Shown here: piece after piece, positions 1-6,057 of the stretch
Layout of the letters: each line of letters begins with the position of its first letter
Numbering within the stretch: the first letter of the stretch is position 1
Assembly: GCA_018374635.1 (NCBI GenBank)
Contig: JAHAEW010000100.1
Span: 1-9,497, forward strand
Source: Clostridiales bacterium
GTDB taxonomy: Bacteria > Bacillota > Clostridia > Oscillospirales > Oscillospiraceae
DNA length: 9,497 nucleotides
Reading direction: 5' to 3'
The notes under the pieces: generated by a model
Seen by the model: only the letters and a program-made list of their open reading frames with translations
What the model was told of the DNA's origin: nothing
Database searches by the model: none
Translations under genes and position numbers: made by a program

Positions 1-44
1 AGCACCTGGAGGCTGCCCTTGAGGACGCCTCCATTGCTGGCTGA
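1..44 (+). CDS. C-terminal tail of an upstream ORF (partial)
   Basis: A reading frame open from the window edge (codons from position 3) ends at TGA 42-44 and encodes HLEAALEDASIAG. The acidic, alanine-rich helical tail is compatible with a real protein end. It is followed by about 90 bp without a gene before the next ribosome binding site. Because the next gene looks phage-related, a phage structural protein is one possibility, but thirteen residues cannot identify a family. It could equally be chance, since a frame of this length is expected at random. Confidence 0.3.
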   Translation, partial: HLEAALEDASIAG

Positions 45-134
45 CTTCTCTCATGCCAGGGCCTGCAAACCATTTTGCGAAAATTCCTTGACACTACCTA
101 TGTAGAAGTCTGATTTTACATGATAGGTGGAAAT

Positions 135-251
135 ATGATATACTACAAACGACATACAGGAAAGCTGCTGCCGCAGAAAACGGCAGAGTAGCCAAACTGG
201 GTCCAATGGACGCACCATTCAGAGGGCAAAACGCACTGCGAGGAATGTTTG
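135..251 (+). pseudogene. 5' part of the DUF6883-like gene, cut by an in-frame amber codon
   Basis: An ATG at 135, preceded by an AGGTGG Shine-Dalgarno (124-129) at suitable spacing, opens a frame reading MIYYKRHTGKLLPQKTAE, then TAG at 189-191. The same frame then continues without interruption (PNWVQWTHHSEGK, then a CxxC pair encoded at 237-248) into the longer ORF that ends at 689. The good ribosome binding site on the upstream ATG and the coding-like, Cys/His-rich sequence between the TAG and 249 both indicate that 135-689 was originally one 184-codon gene disrupted by a single nonsense codon. Alternatives are a sequencing error, or amber suppression or recoding in the host or phage. Confidence 0.55.
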
Positions 252-689
252 AGGCTGGATGGCTGTTGGTTTCAGGAAGAAAAAGCCCCGCCTTGTCCGC
301 ATCATCCTTTTTGCCATTGCACACTGGATCTTATTCCGTACGCTGTAGTGTTTGGTAATGTTTCAGTATACAGCGATTATGGTAAATTTGATCCCTATTT
401 ATTTAACACAACCGGTCTGCAGACACACAATAAAGAAAAACTCTTCAAAGAATGGGGATATACTGTTGACGATGCAAGATGGCTGCAAGCAGAGATAGAA
501 CGGCAAGGGAGGGAAAGATATCTCTCTGGGCAATATGAGCTTGGAAAGCTAAATATGTTTGGACAAAGAATCAATATCAGAGTAACTATTCCAAGGAAAG
601 ATGGCTTCGGCGATATTTCTTTTGTCACAGGTTGGATGGTGAAACCCAACGGACAGATAAAACTGAACACACCATACGGAGGTAAATAA
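249..689 (+). CDS. DUF6883-like protein with Cys/His-rich N-terminal segment (phage minor-head or toxin-type), start uncertain
   Basis: The longest uninterrupted form starts at TTG 249, with weak GAGG-like bases just upstream, and gives 146 aa; the original start was probably ATG 135 (see the entry for the interrupted 5' part). Seen in the sequence: a Cys/His cluster near the start (Cys6, then CPHHPFCHC at 16-24), resembling the metal-binding HPxCxC tail of SPP1 gp7 / Mu gpF-type minor head proteins. It is followed by a domain with KFDPYLFN, LFKEWGY and a C-terminal GWMVKPNGQIKLNTPYGGK. I recognise that last part as DUF6883-like, a small domain often found at the C-terminus of phage head or polymorphic-toxin proteins and thought to be an effector. 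A SPP1-like head protein carrying a toxin domain is therefore plausible, but function is inferred. The gene ends 1 bp before the following ATG, and the GGAGGT of that gene lies within its last codons, so the two are translationally coupled. Base composition is more AT-rich than the genes to the right. Confidence 0.6.
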   Translation: MRLDGCWFQEEKAPPCPHHPFCHCTLDLIPYAVVFGNVSVYSDYGKFDPYLFNTTGLQTHNKEKLFKEWGYTVDDARWLQAEIERQGRERYLSGQYELGKLNMFGQRINIRVTIPRKDGFGDISFVTGWMVKPNGQIKLNTPYGGK

Positions 690-690
690 T

Positions 691-999
691 ATGACATACA
701 TGGATCATGTAGAAGTTATCGTCGAAAAAGAAATGTACGCAAGAGATGGTGTTCATAAAGGCATGCAAGGGTGGATCACTGAACCAGAAAACATCAACGG
801 ATATTGGTTGGTTAATTTTCCTCAGTGCGGTGAAAAGAATGATATTGCTACAATTCCTGTCAGAGAAGAAGATGTGAAAGTAGTAAAAATCCTTGATGCA
901 CATGTGAACGAGCGCATTAAGGTGCAATTTGAAAAAGAAGTCGATCAGACAAAATCATTTGCCGAAAAGCCGGATGATCTTTCTGACTATCGCATTTGA
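691..999 (+). CDS. DUF4926-like small protein, possible immunity partner
   Basis: Encodes 102 aa from ATG 691, preceded by GGAGGT (678-683) at 7-nt spacing; a second in-frame ATG at 700 is a possible alternative. The first 70 residues (DHVEVIVEKEMYARDGVHKG, GMQGWITEP, YWLVNFPQCGEKNDIATIPV) read as a small beta-barrel of the DUF4926 or SH3-like kind: an early valine-rich strand, the G-x-x-G turn and an alternating hydrophobic NFP segment. The C-terminal 30 residues are charged and probably disordered. It follows the DUF6883-like gene by one base, the arrangement expected for a toxin and its immunity protein, and I recall the two families together in Clostridia. The immunity role is inferred from this pairing only. 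If the upstream gene is inactivated by its amber codon, this would be an orphan immunity gene. It is followed by a strong terminator. Confidence 0.6.
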   Translation: MTYMDHVEVIVEKEMYARDGVHKGMQGWITEPENINGYWLVNFPQCGEKNDIATIPVREEDVKVVKILDAHVNERIKVQFEKEVDQTKSFAEKPDDLSDYRI

Positions 1000-1082
1000 T
1001 AGGATAAAAACCTTTTGCCTGCTGCTTCCAAATCATTGATATGACTGGATTTTTCCAAGTCCTATCATTACATTCCGACCAA

Positions 1083-1112
1083 AACCCCTCTGGAGCGAAC
1101 TCCAGAGGGGTT
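1083..1112. terminator. Bidirectional intrinsic terminator between convergent genes
   Basis: A perfect 13-bp stem (AACCCCTCTGGAG with CTCCAGAGGGGTT) closes a CGAA tetraloop-sized loop. On the plus strand it is followed by TTATCTTTGTTT; on the minus strand the stem runs into TTTTGG. It lies 83 bp after the small plus-strand gene and 30 bp beyond the integrase stop, so it can end both convergent transcripts. The 83 bp between 1000 and 1082 hold no gene and no repeat that I can see. Confidence 0.9.
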
Positions 1113-1142
1113 ATCTTTGTTTATGCGCCGCAATTTCTGAGT

Positions 1143-2729
1143 TTATTTCAGCCCCAACTCACTACGAATCTCGTCATAATATTTCCGTACCGTGTTCCTG
1201 TCTGTCCCCACCGCCTTGGCGATGGCGCTCTTGCTGGTAACCTCCGGATGCTCCCGCATATAGGCGGCGATGGCTTTCTTCTTCTCACTGATCCCGTCCG
1301 GAATAGCATCCAGGTTTCTGCTCTCCTTGATGGCCTTGATCTCCGCCTTCATCTGTTCGATTAGCCCAGGCAGGAGCGCCTCGCACTCCTCCCGTGTTTT
1401 AGCGTACACATTACGGGAGTGCTTTTTGCCGTCCGGCCACATTGGGGAGTAGCGTCCCTCCCAGCAGTTTTCGCTGATCTGGGTGATACAGCCGGTGCCG
1501 GGCTTCCGTTTCCTTCCTGCATAGGGCTGGAATGTGGTCATCGTCCGCTTCTCTTGCGGCTCCGCAGGTAATTCCTGCGGAGCCGCTTTCCCTATTTTCT
1601 GGTCGATTTTGGCCGCTGCCTCAGACCGCATGGGATTTGTGATGTGGGTGTAGATGTCCAGCGTGGTGGCCGCCGAAACATGGCCCGGCATGGCAGAGAG
1701 GGTCTTCACATCCATCCCGTTTCCAAGAGCGATGGTGGCAAAGGTATGCCGTAAATCATGGAAACGAATTTGCTTACACTGGGCGTGTTCCAGGATGAGG
1801 TGTAGCCGCGTTCTGATGTAGGCCGGGTCCAGAGGCGAGTCCTCCTTCACCGGCGCGGGGAACATCCACCGGGAGTTTACGCTCTCCTTGTACTCTTTCA
1901 GAATGTTCAGAAGCGTCGGAGGCAGGCTGACCGTGCGGATGGAGGATTTCGTTTTGGGCTTGGAAATCAGGAGCCCGTCCTCCTTTGTCCGGTAGACCTG
2001 CTTGGTGACTTGTAGTTCTCCGGTCTCCAGATTCAGGTCATCCCATTGCAGGGCCAGCAGTTCTCCCCGCCGCAGGCCGGTGGTCAGTTCCAGCAGGAAC
2101 AGCTCGAAGTACCCCTCCGCCTTTGCGTGGATCAGAAACCGCTGGATCTCCTCACGGGTCAGCACCTGCATCTCCCGTGCTTTCTTGGGCGGCAGCTTGC
2201 ATCCGACGGCGGGGTTCATGCGGATCAGCCCCTCCTGCACTGCCTTCTCCAAAGCGGACCGGCAGTTCATGTGGCAGGCCCGCACCATGCGGTCGGACAG
2301 CCCCTTGCCGTAGTGTTCCGCGTGGAGGAGCCGTCCGCTCTTTTTCAGTCGGGCGTAGAACTGCTGCAGGTCATTCTGTGTCAGCTGATCCAGAGGGATG
2401 TTTCCCAGTTCCGAGATAATGTGCCGATAGATCCTGCCCTCATAGCCCGAACGGGTGGTGGGTCGAAGCTTCGGCTTAGAGTAGTTCTGATACCAGAAGT
2501 CCATCCACTCTCCGAAGGGCATTTCGAGCTTAATCTTGTCTGACTTGGGTGGAGCGTACTGCTCCTGCAACTGCTTCAGCTTCTCTACGCATTCGCTCTT
2601 TGTCTTGGCCAAGACATTCTTGGTCTTGGGAAGGTTCTTTTCATCGTAGCCGATGACCACCCGGCCCTCCCAGCTGCCGTCTTCCTTTTTTCGTACCATG
2701 CCGTCGCCGGATGGCCTGCGTTTTGCCAT
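1143..2729 (-). CDS. Tyrosine recombinase/integrase with duplicated Arm-like module and C-terminal HTH
   Basis: Site-specific recombinase that would cut and join attachment sites of an integrative element. The start is ATG at 2729 (MAKRRPSGDG), because AAAGGAGGT lies 8 nt upstream; a longer frame to 2792 lacks such a site. The product is 528 aa, well beyond the usual 350-420. Domains: N-terminal Arm-binding module (residues ~7-59, GMVRKKEDGSWEGR), SAM-like core-binding domain (~67-175), catalytic domain (~190-380). Catalytic residues seen: Arg in TTGLRRGE (~220), Lys in KPKTKSS (~259-261), HDLRH (~324-328), GH (~350) and the nucleophile Tyr in LDIYTH (~360). The box II motif reads AMPGH where most relatives have LGH. 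After a linker, residues ~411-464 repeat the Arm-module pattern (GTGCITQISENCWEGRY, then VYAKTREECEALL), and ~484-524 form a predicted HTH (SAIAKAVGTDRNTVRKYY). It is transcribed away from the cargo array. The ancestor of the fusion is unknown. Confidence 0.93.
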   Translation of the reverse strand: MAKRRPSGDGMVRKKEDGSWEGRVVIGYDEKNLPKTKNVLAKTKSECVEKLKQLQEQYAPPKSDKIKLEMPFGEWMDFWYQNYSKPKLRPTTRSGYEGRIYRHIISELGNIPLDQLTQNDLQQFYARLKKSGRLLHAEHYGKGLSDRMVRACHMNCRSALEKAVQEGLIRMNPAVGCKLPPKKAREMQVLTREEIQRFLIHAKAEGYFELFLLELTTGLRRGELLALQWDDLNLETGELQVTKQVYRTKEDGLLISKPKTKSSIRTVSLPPTLLNILKEYKESVNSRWMFPAPVKEDSPLDPAYIRTRLHLILEHAQCKQIRFHDLRHTFATIALGNGMDVKTLSAMPGHVSAATTLDIYTHITNPMRSEAAAKIDQKIGKAAPQELPAEPQEKRTMTTFQPYAGRKRKPGTGCITQISENCWEGRYSPMWPDGKKHSRNVYAKTREECEALLPGLIEQMKAEIKAIKESRNLDAIPDGISEKKKAIAAYMREHPEVTSKSAIAKAVGTDRNTVRKYYDEIRSELGLK

Positions 2730-2800
2730 GATGATGTACCTCCTTTGCAGCAACACAACATATCCCAGAAAGAGAGAACTATCCAGGGGCACGGCGAACT

Positions 2801-2819
2801 GTTATCAAAAAAGTTATCA
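2801..2819 (+). repeat. GTTATCA direct repeat near integrase promoter
   Basis: Two identical heptamers, GTTATCA at 2801-2807 and at 2813-2819, are spaced 12 bp start to start and separated by an A-run. Direct repeats of this size close to the 5' end of an integrase gene are typical of Arm-type integrase sites or of excisionase and repressor sites. A related GTTATC is found at 1110-1115 beyond the other end of the gene. Chance occurrence in AT-rich DNA is a real alternative. Confidence 0.35.
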
Positions 2820-2844
2820 TTTGGGGTAGCGAACACAGTGGCAA
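2816..2844 (-). promoter_or_regulatory. Putative integrase promoter
   Basis: On the minus strand TTGCCA (plus-strand complement at 2839-2844) is followed after 17 bp by AATGAT (complement at 2816-2821). This matches 5 of 6 and 4 of 6 sigma-A consensus bases and lies about 87 bp upstream of the integrase start. The GTTATCA repeats lie over and just downstream of the -10, a reasonable place for autoregulation. It was found by eye; other AT-rich candidates exist further upstream. Confidence 0.4.
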
Positions 2845-3201
2845 TCAATCAAAAATTTTTCTGTGATAAACCAAAATATATACATTTTTATAAAAATTGA
2901 CCATCATAAGCAGCGACGAGAATTCTTTAAAAAAACAAAAGCACGAAAAACACTCAAAAATAGGCATAAAGGCTTTGATTTCTCTTGCAATAATTGAATT
3001 CTTGGAGAATTGGAGCTTGTTTGTAGCCCACTTTTTTACTCATCTCTTGATAGTATGTCTCAAGGGCTTTTTTGAATATGCTTTATAGTGCTTATTCTTT
3101 GTATATTGCGTGCTAAAAATTGGTACGCCCGTTGTCAGTCATCATCTATGTGTTTTCCTAACAGAGAACAGTTTCTGGGATTTTATCAATTCAAGTTTTA
3201 G

Positions 3202-3230
3202 TTGATAATTTCCATGTAATTAGGTATGAT
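3202..3230 (+). promoter_or_regulatory. Sigma-A-type promoter for the cargo array
   Basis: TTGATA (3202-3207) and TATGAT (3225-3230) are separated by exactly 17 bp, each matching 5 of 6 consensus bases, with AT-rich DNA upstream. Predicted transcription starts near 3237 and would give an untranslated leader of about 300 nt before the first cargo gene at 3535. No other candidate of this quality was found upstream of that gene. Confidence 0.6.
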
Positions 3231-3308
3231 GGAAAAGAACCATCCGACCTTATGGTTTGAAAGAAGCAACTAACCATATATAAAAGTATCACAAGCAACT
3301 TACACTGT

Positions 3309-3326
3309 ACGCATGGGATCATGCGT
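3309..3326. repeat. Short inverted repeat in the leader
   Basis: ACGCATG (3309-3315) and CATGCGT (3320-3326) form a perfect 7-bp inverted repeat around GGAT, about 75 nt downstream of the predicted transcription start. It could be a protein-binding operator or a leader RNA hairpin. No T-run follows it, so it is not a terminator. Confidence 0.4.
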
Positions 3327-3412
3327 GATGTAGGCGGAAGTTTTTGGGAGATGCACACGAATCAGTTAAAGATAACTTTATTTCTATATAAAAATGGATT
3401 TTGTGTGTGGCG

Positions 3413-3447
3413 GAAACCACATCTGGGGGTGGATGTGGTTTCTTTCT
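3413..3447 (+). terminator. Terminator-like hairpin 1 in cargo leader (possible attenuator)
   Basis: A perfect 11-bp stem, GAAACCACATC (3413-3423) with GATGTGGTTTC (3432-3442), encloses an 8-nt G-rich loop and is followed by TTTCTT. The bases just before it (TGTGG 3406-3410) can instead pair with CCACA (3417-3421), which would take up the 5' arm of the terminator. Such mutually exclusive pairing is the layout of an attenuator, although the alternative stem is short. Confidence 0.6.
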
Positions 3448-3459
3448 TGCGGCCTTTTT

Positions 3460-3510
3460 GCGCCTTGCGTTAACCTGTCTAAGTGACAGGATATCGCAGG
3501 GCGCTTTTCT
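3460..3510 (+). terminator. Terminator-like hairpin 2 immediately before the first cargo RBS
   Basis: GCGCCTTGCG (3460-3469) pairs with CGCAGGGCGC (3495-3504) with one G-U pair, then a symmetric 4x4 internal loop (TTAA/ATAT), then CCTGTC (3474-3479) with GACAGG (3485-3490) around TAAGT. The stem is followed directly by TTTTCT. It ends about 10 nt before the AAAAGGAG of the first cargo gene, so it either insulates the array from outside transcription or controls read-through into it. Confidence 0.65.
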
Positions 3511-3534
3511 ATCTTCGAAAAGGAGTCCGAGAAT

Positions 3535-4650
3535 ATGAGCCTGAAATACACCTGCCTCGGCTGTGGGACACCCTTGGGTTACGAGGGACTGTGCTGGAAA
3601 TGCGAGTGCGAGAAAAGCCGAAAAACCGCGCTGGGATGGATGCCGGAACAAATTGCAGAGAAGCAGAAAAATCTGATTCAGAATATCCAGCGGCTGGCGG
3701 ATATGGAAGACCCGGAGTTTACCGACTTCTGGCAGCTTTTAGGCTACCGGGATGCCATTACCCCGGAGATCCAACGGGCAGCACTGGCTGTAGAGGGATT
3801 CTATCCCTGCGAACTCTATTACGGAGCACCGGATGATGTACGGGATGCGCTGATCACCGCTTTACTGGAAACGGATAGCTCCCAAAATGCTGCCGAACTG
3901 ATGTCCTGCCTTGCCTTCCAGGGAGATGACAAGGCAATGGAGACTCTGCTGGAACTGGAGCGGAACCCCCGGCCCTGGCGCAAGAGTCTCTATGTGGATC
4001 CGTCCAGCTATGCCCAGTGTGGCGGCTGGACCTTTGATAAGGATGGCCATCGGACGCAGCTCAACTTCAATACCTGCTATCCTATGGTCAAGGGGGCGAC
4101 CGGCGAAGCGTCTCCCGTTCGCATCGGGCGGGCACGGGAGGACACCTGTCCCCACTGTGGCGGGCATATGGTGGATATGCTGGTGCTGGATGGGCGGGAT
4201 GAGCGGCTGAAGTTCTTGGGGCTGGACGGTATTCTGACGGCCACCTGCTGTCCCAACTGCGTGGGTTTCCTGAAAGGCCCCGCCTTCAACCGCTTTACCC
4301 TGGACGGCGGCGTGGAGGTCTTTCCCTCGGAGCTCTTTGACGGGGCGGAGGGGATAAAATGCTATGTCCGGCCAGAGGACTATAAGGCACTCACCGAAAA
4401 TTCTTTTGTGCTGGCCAAAACACCTGTGCCCCTGTTTTACGGCGCCGCCTGCGACGATGTGAACACCATTGGCGGCTTTGCCAACTGGGTGCAGGACGCG
4501 GAATATACCATCTGCCCCCACTGCGGAAAGCCCATGAAGTATCTGGCCCAGATCCAGTGGGATACGGTGTATGACTGTGCGGAGGGAACGCTCTATGTGG
4601 AGTTCTGTCCGGATTGCCAAATCCTATCCATGCAGCATCAGCAGACCTGA
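3535..4650 (+). CDS. Multi-zinc-ribbon protein with DUF1963 (YwqG)-like C-terminus
   Basis: Encodes 371 aa from ATG 3535, with AAAAGGAG (3518-3525) 9 nt upstream. Three Cys-pair zinc-ribbon signatures are visible: CLGC and CWKC (Cys7/10/20/23); CPHC and CCPNC (Cys205/208 with 238-242); CPHC and CPDC (Cys327/330 with 358/361). Between the first and second is an alpha-helical stretch (~35-145) that looks repeat-like. The end, GGFANWVQDAEY then CPHCGKPMKYL, resembles the DUF1963/YwqG fold (GG-x-P-x-W-x-Q and a Cys-containing tail). That family is of unknown biochemical role and, as I recall, occurs in poly-immunity neighbourhoods of polymorphic toxins. It would be cytoplasmic: no signal peptide or membrane segment. 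It is the first gene of the array, and the next start lies 14 bp beyond its stop. A binding or immunity role is inferred from context; a nucleic-acid-binding zinc protein is the alternative. Confidence 0.75.
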   Translation: MSLKYTCLGCGTPLGYEGLCWKCECEKSRKTALGWMPEQIAEKQKNLIQNIQRLADMEDPEFTDFWQLLGYRDAITPEIQRAALAVEGFYPCELYYGAPDDVRDALITALLETDSSQNAAELMSCLAFQGDDKAMETLLELERNPRPWRKSLYVDPSSYAQCGGWTFDKDGHRTQLNFNTCYPMVKGATGEASPVRIGRAREDTCPHCGGHMVDMLVLDGRDERLKFLGLDGILTATCCPNCVGFLKGPAFNRFTLDGGVEVFPSELFDGAEGIKCYVRPEDYKALTENSFVLAKTPVPLFYGAACDDVNTIGGFANWVQDAEYTICPHCGKPMKYLAQIQWDTVYDCAEGTLYVEFCPDCQILSMQHQQT

Positions 4651-4664
4651 GAGGAGCGCATGCG

Positions 4665-6047
4665 ATGAGTTTGCCAAAGCGTGACGGCGTGAAGGGCCGC
4701 TACTACCTGATCCACAAGCCGGATACTTCTCCAGAGGTGCTGGCGGAGGCGGATCTCTGTATCCAGGATGTTCTGGACGGCACTGCTCGTGAAAATCACT
4801 CCGATTACCCGACCGTGGTGCGAAACCACAACGGAACGCCCTTTCTCCCTGATCAGCTGCTGGAGCGGTATCTTTCCCGGCTGCCGCTGAAGGGATTTCC
4901 CTGCGAGGATGCGGTTTCCCTCTGCGATGCCATGCGGCGGCTGGTTTGCTGGGAGGAGATTCGCTATGAGTTGGAGAAGTACATAGAAAAGCAGGTGCAG
5001 GAGCGGCTCTTCCTTGTGGGAGAGCGGGAAGATGGGTTTACCGTCTTTCCGCCCTGCACGGTGTGTCCGGAATTGCGCCTGGAGGATGTGGACGAAGGGC
5101 TGCTGCGCTTTGCCTGCTATGTGGCAGTCTGCCACACCGTGTATGGGCAGAGTTTTGAGTCTCTCAAAACCGAACACATCCTCGGCCTGGTTTCCCAGCT
5201 CCGTCCCGACATGGTAAAAGAACTGAAAACCAATGGCAGCGGCAAATTGCCGCCTAACATCCAAACGCGGAAAACAAAGCACCTGACCGCCTCGGCCAAT
5301 GATGCGTTTGCCACCGTCCGCATCACCGCCAGGGACTGCACAGAGGAGTGCTATGCGGAAGTCTTGGACTATCTGTGTGCGGTGCTGGAGCAGGAGGAAT
5401 TCCCCCGCAGTTACTCGGTGGAGTTCCGTGGCTCAGAGAAAAACTATCTGCCCATTCCTGGACTTCCTAAAAAGGGAGTTAATCAGTTCTTTGCCTGTGC
5501 TGTCCAATACCCCAAATTACACGCCGATATTGAGCGGTATGCACGGCTGGCCATGCGGGAGTATGAATGGTACAACAACCTCTCCGATGAATCCTGCGCC
5601 ATGCCCGGAACCTTCGCCGTGTTTGCTCTGGGACTGGAAGGAGAACAGTGGGCACCGCTCGTGACGGAGTATCTGGATCTCTGCGACGACGAGCACTCCT
5701 CCCTGCAAGATAAATTCCTTCATGCCTTTATCCGGAAGTTTGGTTTTCAACCATGGACACTGGGGGTATTGGTTCGGGGCGCATTGTCTATGCAGTGGAT
5801 GAAGCCTGCCAAGGAATTCCGCAGTCTGATTGCCAATGCGGAAAGCCTGGATGCTCTACTGGCAGTCAAGTGCCGCTTTTCCGCTTATCTCCTGTCAGAA
5901 GAAAATAAGGACCCGAAATTCCGGGCCATCGCTTGGCAGAGCCTACTCTGGGCCATCTGGGGTCCGTCCTCCGAAAACGGTGGCAGCAAGGTCATCAAAG
6001 CGGCCCCAGAAGAATTGAGAGAGAAATACCGGCAGGTATTTGCGTGA
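4665..6047 (+). CDS. DUF6138-like protein of unknown function
   Basis: Encodes 460 aa. The start is set at ATG 4665 (MSLPKRDGVKG) because GAGAGGAG (4649-4656) lies 8 nt upstream; a frame extending to 4614 overlaps the previous gene and has no ribosome binding site. The protein is soluble, mostly helical, and has no signal peptide. The segment around residues 300-350 (YNNLSDESCAMPGTFAVFAL at ~301-320, then a DDEHSSLQDKFLHAFI segment) is what I recall from the DUF6138 family, which has no established activity; I hold this assignment with moderate confidence. No catalytic motif is evident. The gene ends 10 bp before the next start, and its stop overlaps the next Shine-Dalgarno, so the two are tightly coupled. 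By context it may be another immunity-type cargo protein. Confidence 0.7.
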   Translation: MSLPKRDGVKGRYYLIHKPDTSPEVLAEADLCIQDVLDGTARENHSDYPTVVRNHNGTPFLPDQLLERYLSRLPLKGFPCEDAVSLCDAMRRLVCWEEIRYELEKYIEKQVQERLFLVGEREDGFTVFPPCTVCPELRLEDVDEGLLRFACYVAVCHTVYGQSFESLKTEHILGLVSQLRPDMVKELKTNGSGKLPPNIQTRKTKHLTASANDAFATVRITARDCTEECYAEVLDYLCAVLEQEEFPRSYSVEFRGSEKNYLPIPGLPKKGVNQFFACAVQYPKLHADIERYARLAMREYEWYNNLSDESCAMPGTFAVFALGLEGEQWAPLVTEYLDLCDDEHSSLQDKFLHAFIRKFGFQPWTLGVLVRGALSMQWMKPAKEFRSLIANAESLDALLAVKCRFSAYLLSEENKDPKFRAIAWQSLLWAIWGPSSENGGSKVIKAAPEELREKYRQVFA

Positions 6048-6057
6048 GGAGAACACC

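Larger units (their letters stand above)
2793..3534. other. AT-rich non-coding region between integrase and cargo array
   Basis: About 740 bp without a convincing gene. The stretch 2840-3410 is clearly more AT-rich than the flanking coding DNA. It contains the putative integrase promoter, a rightward promoter at 3202-3230, an 8-bp direct repeat AAGCAACT (3264-3271 and 3293-3300), a short palindrome (3309-3326) and two terminator-like hairpins. A 63-codon TTG-start frame at 2897-3088 has no ribosome binding site and no recognisable domain. This is the most likely place for regulatory sites and perhaps an attachment site of the element, but I see no tRNA-like sequence or duplicated core to prove it. 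Confidence 0.6.

Noticed and set aside
88..116. TTGACA at 88-93 as a promoter for the DUF6883-like gene
   Set aside because: The -35 is perfect, but the bases at 16-18 bp spacing (such as TGATTT) are a poor -10, so I do not call it.
1041..2543. Plus-strand ORFs opposite the integrase
   Set aside because: They are antisense shadows of the integrase, which has catalytic motifs and an ideal Shine-Dalgarno sequence.
2897..3088. 63-codon plus-strand ORF starting at TTG in the AT-rich region
   Set aside because: No ribosome binding site, composition like the surrounding non-coding DNA, and no recognisable domain.
3237..3534. T-box or other known riboswitch in the cargo leader
   Set aside because: No T-box sequence (TGGNACCGCG) or other motif I know is present; only terminator-like hairpins are visible.
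2730..3534. tRNA gene as attachment site in the non-coding region
   Set aside because: No cloverleaf or TTCGA-type T-loop context could be found on either strand.
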